Of a stretch of DNA of 6,112 nt, positions 1-6,099 are shown piece by piece. The translations under genes were made by a program, and so were the position numbers. The DNA is from Nitrospinota bacterium (GTDB lineage: Bacteria; Nitrospinota_A; JADGAW01): the NCBI GenBank assembly GCA_015231815.1, contig JADGAW010000135.1, forward strand, positions 1-6,112. The letters are read 5' to 3'. How positions within the stretch are numbered: position 1 is the first letter of the stretch; the number at the start of each line of letters is the position of its first letter. A model generated the notes under the pieces. The model saw only the letters and a program-made list of their open reading frames with translations, searched no databases and had not been told where the DNA came from.

Positions 1-475
1 CTAAGGGAACGCTAATGGCAGGAATGTTGGCAATGACGTGAAGGTTAAGAAGCCAAACAACAAGAAGAAAGCCGTAACGAAAGCGATAATCATAAAAAAT
101 TTCTCTTGATGCTATGTGATAAAAAATAAAGGCAATTAAAGGAAAGATTAAGTTCAGACCTAAATGCACGGCAAAACTATTTTCCCCAAAAAGTTCGTAA
201 ATAACCCAAAAACTGTAAGCCATTAAGGGGCCATAGTCCAAATAGTAATCCTGAAATGGAATTCCTCCGGCAGCTAATGATTTTGCGTAAAAAAGCCATT
301 GACCTCCCCCATATTCTGGCAGGTGACCTGCTCTTGAAGCCATATACCCAGAAACAATTATTGTGAGGTAAAAAAAAGAATAGAAATATAGACGGTTGAG
401 AGGTGCTATATCATCGGTAGCTGTTTCTTCAGGAAAAAGTCTGTGGAAAAGCTTATTACAATATTCTTTAACCAT
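1..475 (-). CDS. Partial membrane protein, probable GT-C (PMT/ArnT-like) glycosyltransferase, N-terminal 158 residues
   Basis: I translated the minus strand from the ATG at 475-473 and it stays open to the left edge (158 codons), so the C-terminal part of the protein is missing. The product is an inner-membrane protein: a basic amphipathic N-terminus is followed by hydrophobic segments at about residues 29-46, 84-97, 102-120 and 134-150. Residues 69-100 carry AAGGIPFQDYYLDYGPL, then a hydrophobic stretch, then ELFGENS. This matches the pattern GG-x-P-[YF]-x-D-x(3)-x-GPL...LFG-x-S found after the first periplasmic loop in many family 39-like lipid-linked-sugar transferases. That family moves sugars from polyprenyl-phosphate donors onto lipid, glycan or protein outside the membrane. 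The acceptor here is unknown. The start is bounded: TAG and TAA lie in frame just upstream, leaving only this ATG or a GTG two codons earlier. No Shine-Dalgarno is visible. The gene follows gatA by 70 bp. It could be another polytopic envelope enzyme. Confidence 0.6.
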   Translation of the reverse strand, partial: MVKEYCNKLFHRLFPEETATDDIAPLNRLYFYSFFYLTIIVSGYMASRAGHLPEYGGGQWLFYAKSLAAGGIPFQDYYLDYGPLMAYSFWVIYELFGENSFAVHLGLNLIFPLIAFIFYHIASREIFYDYRFRYGFLLVVWLLNLHVIANIPAISVPL

Positions 476-491
476 AAACACACACGTTACT

Positions 492-535
492 AAGGAGAAA
501 TAGAAGGTTTATTTCTCTTTCAATTGTGAAATAAA
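492..535. repeat. Two overlapping inverted repeats sharing a central arm
   Basis: GAGAAATA (495-502) is the exact reverse complement of TATTTCTC (510-517), with a 7-nt loop. TTTATTTC (508-515) is the exact reverse complement of GAAATAAA (528-535), with a 12-nt loop. The central arm 508-517 is shared, so only one hairpin can form at a time. In plus-strand RNA the first stem extends to 11 pairs (492-502 with 510-520) including one G-U. The element fills much of the 70-bp gap between gatA and the glycosyltransferase gene. Neither hairpin is followed by a T-run on the minus strand, so it is not a standard terminator. Confidence 0.5.
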
Positions 536-545
536 GAAGCCCGAA

Positions 546-2006
546 CTATAAAGAAGGAAACTGTTTATGAAAACCAGTATTGATTTGAAATTGGTGTGCA
601 GCCCTTAAGAGGGTTAATTCATCAAATGATTTCCCCAAAAGTTGCAAACCAATGGGAAGGTTATTACCTGAAAAACCGCAGGGAATAGACATTCCCGGAA
701 TTCCTGTAAGGTTAGCGGAAATAGTAAAAATGTCAGATAAATACATGCTCATGGGGTCAGACATCTTTTCCCCAAACTTAAAAGCAGTTGTTGGAGATGT
801 TGGTGTTGCAATGACATCACATTGTTGAAAGGCATCATCAAAGTCTTTTTTAATCAGGGTTCTTACTTTTTGTGCCTTTAAATAGTAAGCATCATAGTAG
901 CCGGAACTTAAGCAAAATGTTCCAATCATAATTCTTCTTTTAACTTCTGCTCCAAAACCTTCGCTTTTTGTATTGAAATACATTTCATGAAGGTCATGAG
1001 AGTTTTCTGATCTATAGCCATATCTAACTCCATCAAAACGGGCAAGGTTTGATGATGCCTCAGAAGGAGCAATAACATAATAGGTGGGAACCGCATACTT
1101 TGTGTTGGGAAGGCTTATATCAATAATTTCTGCTCCAAGGCTTTTATACACATCAATTGCGTTATGAATTGACTTCTCAACTTCCGGGTCAAGTCCATCA
1201 ATAAAATATTCTTTGGGAACACCTATTTTCATCCCTTTAATGTCCTGTTCCAAAGAATCATAATAATTATCTACGGGAATATCTGCAGACGTTGCATCAA
1301 AAGAATCTTTTCCAGAAATAACTTGCAACAATAATGCTGCATCTTTAACATCTTTTGCAAAGGGACCTATTTGATCCAGAGAAGATGCAAAAGCAATCAT
1401 TCCAAAACGGGAAACCCTGCCGTAGGTTGGCTTTAGTCCAACACAGCCGCAAAGAGCAGCTGGTTGCCTGATGGAACCACCGGTATCACTTCCGAGTGTT
1501 CCAGCAGCAAACTGAGCTGGTAGTGCAGCAGCAGCCCCACCTGATGAACCTCCGGGAACACGTTCCTTATCCCATGGGTTTTTAACATTTCCATAGTAGG
1601 ATGTTTCATTGGAAGAACCCATGGCAAATTCATCCATATTCAGCTTGCCGAGAATTACTGCTCCTGAATCTTTAACTTTTTTGGTTACCGTTGCATCAAA
1701 AGGGGAAACAAAGTTGGTAAGGATTTTTGAAGCGCAGGTTGAAGGAATACCTTTTACGTTTATTAAATCTTTTATGGCAAGGGGAATTCCCAGTAAGTCA
1801 CCCTTTTCTCCTTTTTGGATTTTTTCATCGGCACTTTTAGCCATTTGAAGAGCTAACTCTTCAGTAACCGATATAAAGGCGTTTATATCTTTATCGTGCT
1901 TTTTAATTCTATTGAGGTAGGCGTTGGTAAGTTCTATTGAGGTAAACTCTTTATTCTCAAGTTTTTCTTTAGCCTCAGAAATGGTTAGTGCACAAAAATC
2001 ACTCAT
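546..2006 (-). CDS. gatA: Glutamyl-tRNA(Gln)/aspartyl-tRNA(Asn) amidotransferase subunit A
   Basis: GatA is the amidase subunit of the cytosolic GatCAB complex. It releases ammonia from glutamine so that GatB can convert Glu-tRNA(Gln) to Gln-tRNA(Gln), and often Asp-tRNA(Asn) to Asn-tRNA(Asn). The 486-residue protein is full length for the family. The amidase-signature catalytic triad is complete: Lys79 in GIPLAIKD, cis-Ser154 in PGGSSGG and the nucleophile Ser178 in GSDTGGSIR, at the same numbers as in Staphylococcus aureus GatA. Other conserved blocks include KLNMDEFAMGSSNE (121-134), GLKPTYGRVSRFG (190-202) and IPCGF...LPIGLQLLG near the C-terminus. The ATG is fixed by an in-frame TAA three codons upstream. 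No good Shine-Dalgarno is present. The gene lies 31 bp after the kinase gene and ends in TAG. No gatC or gatB is visible next to it, so those subunits must be encoded elsewhere. The identification is firm. Whether it serves Gln, Asn or both cannot be read from GatA. Confidence 0.97.
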   Translation of the reverse strand: MSDFCALTISEAKEKLENKEFTSIELTNAYLNRIKKHDKDINAFISVTEELALQMAKSADEKIQKGEKGDLLGIPLAIKDLINVKGIPSTCASKILTNFVSPFDATVTKKVKDSGAVILGKLNMDEFAMGSSNETSYYGNVKNPWDKERVPGGSSGGAAAALPAQFAAGTLGSDTGGSIRQPAALCGCVGLKPTYGRVSRFGMIAFASSLDQIGPFAKDVKDAALLLQVISGKDSFDATSADIPVDNYYDSLEQDIKGMKIGVPKEYFIDGLDPEVEKSIHNAIDVYKSLGAEIIDISLPNTKYAVPTYYVIAPSEASSNLARFDGVRYGYRSENSHDLHEMYFNTKSEGFGAEVKRRIMIGTFCLSSGYYDAYYLKAQKVRTLIKKDFDDAFQQCDVIATPTSPTTAFKFGEKMSDPMSMYLSDIFTISANLTGIPGMSIPCGFSGNNLPIGLQLLGKSFDELTLLRAAHQFQINTGFHKQFPSL

Positions 2007-2030
2007 GGTATATTAATTTGAATTGGCCCC

Positions 2031-2044
2031 CGATTACCTAATCG
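2031..2044. repeat. 14-bp palindrome across the kinase stop codon
   Basis: CGATTA (2031-2036) and TAATCG (2039-2044) are exact reverse complements around a 2-bp centre. The palindrome covers the kinase TAG stop (2040-2038) and sits 24 bp before the gatA ATG. On the minus strand it is followed by a G-rich stretch (GGGGGCC). It could fold into a small mRNA hairpin ahead of gatA, but a chance palindrome is equally likely. Confidence 0.3.
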
Positions 2045-2604
2045 CCTACATTTTCAAAGGCAATTTCCTTATTCATAATTTCACTGACAGTTCGGTTATA
2101 AAATCGCCCTTTAGCTTGTTCAACACCATCTACACTATTATCAAAGATATAATCACAAACCTGTTTATAAGCAGCATCCCGTTCTTCCCACATTTTTTCA
2201 AAGCTTCCATCAAAATCATTTGGGTCAAAAAATGCCGGTGCTCCATTTTCTCGCAGGCGCTCTCTTAGTGTTTCTTTTTCTACATAGATATAAATAATTT
2301 TTCTATTTTTCTTTCCTGCTTCAAATTTTATTTTTTTATTTAAGGGTAATGAACCACCGCAGGAGATAATTGCCTTATCTAACTTAATTGACTGATGATA
2401 CGCTTCTGCCTCAAGCTCCATAAACTTCTCTGCTCCCTCTAATTCATATATTTCACGAAAGGAGTAGCGGGAATGTTTTTCTTTGAAATAAATTTCTTCA
2501 ATAAGTTTATCTGTATCAACATATTCTTTATGCAACAACTTTGCTACTTCCTTTCCTAATGTTGATTTTCCACAGCCTTTGAGTCCTATAAGGAAAGATA
2601 TCAT
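2038..2604 (-). CDS. Shikimate-kinase-like P-loop kinase
   Basis: This 188-residue cytosolic protein has the nucleoside-kinase fold of shikimate kinase (AroK/AroL, which phosphorylates shikimate at O3 in the chorismate pathway). The Walker A loop is GLKGCGKST (7-15), and the DTD motif (30-32) supplies the Asp that contacts substrate in the family. ELEGAEKFMELE (54-65) aligns with the family's ELEGEExFRxxE, SCGGS (81-85) with ATGGG, and ERDAAY (141-146) with the C-terminal Arg-containing ERxPxY. Three positions differ from true shikimate kinases: Met62 replaces the shikimate-binding Arg, Ser85 replaces the third Gly of GGG, and the lid has GAPAF (121-125) instead of an Arg-Pro motif. I therefore give no symbol. 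It may be a divergent AroK or a kinase of another small substrate. The C-terminus is roughly 10-15 residues longer than usual. It begins 14 bp after oadB with no Shine-Dalgarno, so translation may be coupled to oadB. Confidence 0.75.
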   Translation of the reverse strand: MISFLIGLKGCGKSTLGKEVAKLLHKEYVDTDKLIEEIYFKEKHSRYSFREIYELEGAEKFMELEAEAYHQSIKLDKAIISCGGSLPLNKKIKFEAGKKNRKIIYIYVEKETLRERLRENGAPAFFDPNDFDGSFEKMWEERDAAYKQVCDYIFDNSVDGVEQAKGRFYNRTVSEIMNKEIAFENVGD

Positions 2605-2618
2605 TGTACTTAAATAAG

Positions 2619-3905
2619 TTAAAGTAGAGCTATCATAACACCAGCCGCAACAGCAGAGCCAATTACTCCGGCAACATTTGGTCCCATGGCGTGCATGAGA
2701 AGATAGTTATTAGGGTCTGCTTTTGTTCCCTCTTTTTGAACAACACGTGCCGCCATTGGAACAGCGGAAACTCCAGCAGAACCAATCATTGGGTTAATTG
2801 GCGTTTTTGAAAAGAAGTTCATGGTTTTCGCAATAAGTATTCCAGACATTGTACTAATCGTAAAGGCAATAAGTCCAAGTGCCATAATTCCCAGATTTTG
2901 AAAATTAAGAAAACTTTCTCCCGAAACCGTGCCACCTACTGCAAGTCCAAGAAAAATGGTTGTAACATTCAGTAACTCGTTTTGTGCAGCCTTGGATAGT
3001 CTTTCTACAACACCTGACTCTTTCAGCAGGTTTCCAAACATCAGCATACCAATAAGTGGCGTTGCTGATGGAACAAACATTGCGCAAAGGAAAATAGTAA
3101 CAAGGGGAAAAAGAATTTTTTCCAGTTTGGAAACATGGCGTAGCTGGTTCATTCTAATTTTTCTTTCCTTTTCAGTGGTAAGCATCCGAATAATCGGGGG
3201 CTGAATAATGGGAACCAATGCCATGTAGGAGTATGCTGCAATTGCTATCGCACCTAACATATGATCTGCCAGTTTTGAGGCAATATAAATAGATGTTGGG
3301 CCATCTGCTCCTCCAATAATACCAATTGCTGCAGCTTCCTGAAGTGTGAAGTGTATAGCATCAAATCCGGGAATAATATTAAAGCTCAAGGCACCAATGA
3401 GGGTGAAAAAAATACCAAATTGAGCTCCCGCTCCTAATAGTGCAGTTTTTGGGTTTGCCAATAAAGGACCAAAGTCCGTTAAGGCACCAACTCCAAGAAA
3501 AATCAAAAGAGGAAACATCTCAGTTTTAATTCCAACCTCATAAATATACCAAAGCACTCCATGGGGTTCCATCATTCCAATTAAAGGAATGTTTGTCAGA
3601 ACGATTCCCGTTCCAATGGGTAAAAGCAGAAGGGGTTCATACTCTTTTTTAATGGCAAGAAACAACAGAAGGAACCCAACAAGAACGGTAACAATAGTTT
3701 TCCAACTTAAATACAAAATACCCATTTGACTCGACATAAGGGAAAAACCTCCCTCTATGGTGGTAAATTTGTTCTCACCGTTTGAGCTTGCTCCTGAATT
3801 TGCAAAAGCAGTCAAAGTGAGAAGTGAGTCAAACAGAATAATTACTGCAACGGTCAGACAAATTCCATAAAGGATTTTCTTGGAGGTAGATGTGTATTCA
3901 AGCAT
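2619..3905 (-). CDS. oadB: Oxaloacetate decarboxylase beta subunit (sodium-pumping carboxybiotin decarboxylase)
   Basis: OadB is the polytopic membrane subunit that decarboxylates carboxybiotin carried by OadA, consumes a proton and exports sodium ions. The 428 residues carry the family hallmarks: GVGALTDFGPLLANPKT (138-153), GIIGGADGPTSIY (195-207) with the essential Asp201, AAYSYMALVPIIQPP (223-237) with the conserved Tyr225/Tyr227, the soluble motif TTEKERKIRM (243-252), and INPMIGSAGVSAVPMAARV (370-388) with Asn371 and Ser380. These correspond to Klebsiella OadB Asp203, Tyr229, Asn373 and Ser382. The N-terminus is unusual: residues 9-36 form an extra hydrophobic segment ending in AFANS, which looks like a signal peptide or extra helix. 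The long loop that Klebsiella OadB has after the first helices is missing here. The ATG is fixed by an in-frame TGA upstream with no other ATG between. It starts 13 bp after oadA. A methylmalonyl- or glutaconyl-CoA decarboxylase beta subunit would look similar, but the adjacent oadA favours oxaloacetate. Confidence 0.95.
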   Translation of the reverse strand: MLEYTSTSKKILYGICLTVAVIILFDSLLTLTAFANSGASSNGENKFTTIEGGFSLMSSQMGILYLSWKTIVTVLVGFLLLFLAIKKEYEPLLLLPIGTGIVLTNIPLIGMMEPHGVLWYIYEVGIKTEMFPLLIFLGVGALTDFGPLLANPKTALLGAGAQFGIFFTLIGALSFNIIPGFDAIHFTLQEAAAIGIIGGADGPTSIYIASKLADHMLGAIAIAAYSYMALVPIIQPPIIRMLTTEKERKIRMNQLRHVSKLEKILFPLVTIFLCAMFVPSATPLIGMLMFGNLLKESGVVERLSKAAQNELLNVTTIFLGLAVGGTVSGESFLNFQNLGIMALGLIAFTISTMSGILIAKTMNFFSKTPINPMIGSAGVSAVPMAARVVQKEGTKADPNNYLLMHAMGPNVAGVIGSAVAAGVMIALL

Positions 3906-3918
3906 ATTGGTTGAATTA

Positions 3919-5715
3919 TTAATTGATTGTCATAAGGACTTGACCTGATGTAACGCTGTCACCAACGCTCATTTTAAGGCTGGTAACTTTACCACTACAG
4001 GGAGCGTTAACTTCGGTTTCCATTTTCATGGCTTCGAGAATAATAATAACTTCACCCTCTTTTACCTTTTCCCCGACATTTTTTATTATTTTAAATATTG
4101 AGCCCTGCATGGGAGCGTGAACATCAGTGCTTTCACCTGAAGCAACAGGGGTTGATGAACTGCTGTCCCCACTTGGAGCAGGTTTCGTTCCTGCTTCTGT
4201 TTCCTGAATGTCAACGGAGTAGGTGACTCCGTCAACAGTTATTTTTCCTGAATCAATTTCCGTAGCAGAAACATGAAAAGCTTCTCCGTCAATCGAAATT
4301 TGATAATGACCAGTTCCGCTGACTTTTTTGGCAGTTGTTTCTGCTGGAACTTCTTTACCACGGTTTTTAAAGAAGGTCACAGCTACCTGTGGGAATAAAA
4401 CGTAGCTTAAAAGGTCTTCTTCTGATTTAATTAAATCCTTTGCCTCTTCTGCATTTCTGGCATTTTCCAGTTCTGGCTCAAGTTTATCTGCTGGTCTTTC
4501 TGTATAAGCAGGTTCACCTTCTAAAACCTTATCTTTTAATTCCTGAGAAATTTCACCAGGAACTTTTCCGTACATACCTCTTACGATATCTTTTGTCTGA
4601 CCAGCAATATTTTTATAACGCTCACCCATTAAGACGTTCAATGTGGCTTGAGTTCCAACAATTTGAGATGTTGGGGTAACCAGAGGAATATACCCAAGAT
4701 CTTTTCTCACCGCTTGTACTTCATCCAAAACAAGGTGAAGCTTATCTGAGGCGTTTTGCTGTTTTAACTGACTTTCCATATTGGAAATCATTCCACCCGG
4801 TATTTGGCTTTTTAAAATGTTTATGTCAACTCCGGTAAACTTCGACTCAAATTCTTCGTAATGTTTTCTTACCTCAGTGAAATAATCTGTTATTTCTGAA
4901 AGTTTTTCCAGATCAAGTCCTGTGTCATAATCTGTACCCTGTAAGGTTGCAACAAAAGCTTCAGTTGAGGTTTGAGCAGTTCCCATACACATAGCTGAAT
5001 TAGCACAGTCAACGATATTTGCTCCAGCCTCAATTGCTTTTAGGTAGTTCATGGGAGAATATCCAGCAGTACAATGGCTGTGAATATGGATAGGAATACT
5101 AATTTCTTTACGGATTGCTGAGACGAGTTCAAATGCTGCGTAGGGGGAAAGAAGCCCGGCCATATCCTTGATGCAGATAATGTCAGAACCTTCGTCTCGA
5201 AGTTGTTTTGCAAATTCAACAAAAACCTTTTCATTGTGGACAGGGCTGACAGTATAGGAAATTGTTCCTTCAACGGTCTTCCCGCATTTTTTTGCTGTTT
5301 TAATTGCGGTAAGGAGGTTTCTAATATCATTGAGAGCATCAAAAATTCTAAAAACATCCACACCGTTTTCAGCAGATTTTTCCACAAACTTTTCAACGAC
5401 ATCATCTGCATAATGGCGGTACCCAATTGCGTTTTGACCTCTTAACAGCATTTGGATAGGGGTTTTCTTAATGACTTTTTTCAGTGCTTTGAGTCTTTCC
5501 CACGGGTCTTCATTTAAAAACCGAATACAACTGTCGAAGGTAGCTCCTCCCCATGCTTCGAGAGAGAAAAAGCCTACTTCATCCAATTTTTCACAGATGG
5601 GCAGCATATCTTCTGTACGCATACGGGTTGCCAACAACGATTGATGAGCATCTCGTAATATGGTATCGGTAATTTTTACTCTTTTGGAGCCAACCTTTGA
5701 ATTTGTTTCAGTCAT
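3919..5715 (-). CDS. oadA: Oxaloacetate decarboxylase alpha subunit (carboxyltransferase plus biotin carrier)
   Basis: OadA removes the carboxyl group of oxaloacetate, giving pyruvate and carboxybiotin, and presents the latter to OadB at the inner face of the membrane. The 598-residue protein has the complete family layout. The carboxyltransferase barrel (about 13-280) has metal ligands Asp22 (in TDTILRDAHQS), His212 and His214 (in IHIHSHCTAG) and the carbamylated-lysine position Lys183 (in CIKDMAGLL). The conserved PYC/OADA domain covers about 295-495. A short Ser/Pro/Thr/Ala linker (about 506-530) leads to the biotinyl domain (531-598), where EAMKMETEV places the biotinylated Lys564 34 residues from the end. 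The linker is shorter than the Pro/Ala-rich one in enterobacterial OadA. The start is fixed by an in-frame TAA two codons upstream and by an AGGAG six bases before the ATG. The barrel also resembles pyruvate carboxylase subunit B (PycB), but flanking oadG and oadB settle the role. Confidence 0.97.
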   Translation of the reverse strand: MTETNSKVGSKRVKITDTILRDAHQSLLATRMRTEDMLPICEKLDEVGFFSLEAWGGATFDSCIRFLNEDPWERLKALKKVIKKTPIQMLLRGQNAIGYRHYADDVVEKFVEKSAENGVDVFRIFDALNDIRNLLTAIKTAKKCGKTVEGTISYTVSPVHNEKVFVEFAKQLRDEGSDIICIKDMAGLLSPYAAFELVSAIRKEISIPIHIHSHCTAGYSPMNYLKAIEAGANIVDCANSAMCMGTAQTSTEAFVATLQGTDYDTGLDLEKLSEITDYFTEVRKHYEEFESKFTGVDINILKSQIPGGMISNMESQLKQQNASDKLHLVLDEVQAVRKDLGYIPLVTPTSQIVGTQATLNVLMGERYKNIAGQTKDIVRGMYGKVPGEISQELKDKVLEGEPAYTERPADKLEPELENARNAEEAKDLIKSEEDLLSYVLFPQVAVTFFKNRGKEVPAETTAKKVSGTGHYQISIDGEAFHVSATEIDSGKITVDGVTYSVDIQETEAGTKPAPSGDSSSSTPVASGESTDVHAPMQGSIFKIIKNVGEKVKEGEVIIILEAMKMETEVNAPCSGKVTSLKMSVGDSVTSGQVLMTIN

Positions 5716-5721
5716 ACATTA

Positions 5722-5726
5722 CTCCT
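5722..5726 (-). promoter_or_regulatory. Shine-Dalgarno of oadA
   Basis: The minus strand reads AGGAG followed by six bases (TAATGT) and the oadA ATG, an ideal spacing. An in-frame TAA lies in the spacer, so this site decides the start. It is the only strong ribosome-binding site among the minus-strand genes of the window, which suggests oadA is translated independently while the genes around it may rely on coupling or on unstructured A/T-rich leaders. Confidence 0.85.
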
Positions 5727-5732
5727 GATTGC

Positions 5733-5746
5733 TATGTTTAAACATA
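5733..5746. repeat. 14-bp perfect palindrome in the oadG-oadA gap
   Basis: TATGTTTAAACATA is its own reverse complement over all 14 bases. It lies just upstream of the oadA Shine-Dalgarno. It could be a protein-binding site on DNA or part of an mRNA structure, since its CATAG-like ends can also pair with the neighbouring hairpin at 5753-5768. No specific regulator can be assigned. Confidence 0.5.
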
Positions 5747-5768
5747 AAAATGAGCATAGTGTTATGCT
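5746..5768 (-). terminator. Small hairpin with T5 tail between oadG and oadA, possible attenuator
   Basis: On the minus strand AGCATA, loop ACAC and TATGCT form a perfect 6-bp stem (5768-5753), followed by CA and five T residues (5750-5746). This has the outline of an intrinsic terminator just after the oadG stop. The stem is short and A/T-rich, so at most it would cause partial termination or protect the 3' end of an oadG transcript. It may equally be a chance structure. Confidence 0.3.
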
Positions 5769-5770
5769 TC

Positions 5771-6004
5771 TTATCCCTTTTTTTTCAGGTGTAAAGCAAT
5801 TGCTGCAGCAATAGCTACCTGAGTTTTGTCATTTGCCTGCGAATGGGTTTCCACTGCTGTATGAGTAGGAGCAGTTTCGAATTTTGATGCAATAAATTGA
5901 ATAAAATTCATCGCAAAGGTTAAAACAGTCAGGAAGAGGAAAACCATTCCCATTCCAAGAACCATTACGATAAAACCTTTATCCAAGAGCTCATATGGGT
6001 CCAT
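5771..6004 (-). CDS. oadG: Oxaloacetate decarboxylase gamma subunit
   Basis: OadG is a small single-span membrane protein that assembles the Oad complex: its helix contacts OadB and its cytoplasmic tail binds the C-terminal part of OadA. The 77-residue product fits the family's usual length of about 80. Residues 9-33 form the membrane helix with the characteristic VMVLGMGMVFLFLTVL pattern, followed by the conserved AMNF. A polar Thr/His/Gln-rich linker (43-62) leads to the conserved C-terminal segment VAIAAAIALHLKKKG. The only His near the C-terminus is His72, compared with several metal-binding His in Klebsiella OadG. The start is fixed by an in-frame TAA six codons upstream. There is no Shine-Dalgarno, only an A-rich leader. 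It is the first gene of the run, in the common order oadG-oadA-oadB, and ends 55 bp before oadA. The C-terminal Lys codons form a run of eight A residues. Confidence 0.92.
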   Translation of the reverse strand: MDPYELLDKGFIVMVLGMGMVFLFLTVLTFAMNFIQFIASKFETAPTHTAVETHSQANDKTQVAIAAAIALHLKKKG

Positions 6005-6037
6005 TTTTTTTCTGTTTTGTTAAAAAAGAAGAACCAT

Positions 6038-6066
6038 TTTACATTGTTTAAGCCTATTTACATAAA
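6038..6066 (+). promoter_or_regulatory. Weak candidate promoter for a divergent plus-strand gene
   Basis: TTTACA (6038-6043, 5/6 of the -35 consensus) is followed after 17 bases by CATAAA (6061-6066, 4/6 of the -10 consensus). It would give a transcript starting near 6073, shortly before the possible GTG start at 6095. Support is limited because the region is very A/T-rich. Confidence 0.2.
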
Positions 6067-6070
6067 AGTT

Positions 6071-6099
6071 TTTATATACGGTGAGGTAATTACGGTGAA
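6071..6099 (-). promoter_or_regulatory. Candidate sigma70-type promoter for oadG
   Basis: On the minus strand TTCACC (6099-6094) and TATAAA (6076-6071) are separated by exactly 17 bases, matching 4/6 and 5/6 of the TTGACA/TATAAT consensus. A transcript would start near 6064 and leave an A/T-rich leader of about 60 bases before oadG. The -35 box and spacer lie inside the tandem repeat at 6077-6105, a position where a bound regulator could block or assist polymerase. A/T-rich DNA yields such matches by chance. Confidence 0.35.

Noticed and set aside
508..535. Intrinsic terminator after gatA
   Set aside because: The TTTATTTC/GAAATAAA stem is wholly A/T-rich with a 12-nt loop, and no T-run follows on the minus strand.
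1433..1848. Open frames of 66 and 79 codons on both strands inside gatA
   Set aside because: They lie wholly within the well-conserved gatA reading frame and show no recognisable domain; they are shadows of it.
2023..2268. Plus-strand frame of 81 codons opposite the kinase gene
   Set aside because: It is antisense to a coding region with an intact P-loop kinase frame, has no ribosome-binding site that I can see, and has low-complexity composition.
2905..3204. Frames of 60 and 91 codons within oadB
   Set aside because: They overlap conserved oadB helices in other frames and have no independent signals.
4440..5445. Several frames of 79-125 codons within oadA on both strands
   Set aside because: The oadA frame is continuous with all catalytic motifs, so these are alternative-frame readings of its codons.
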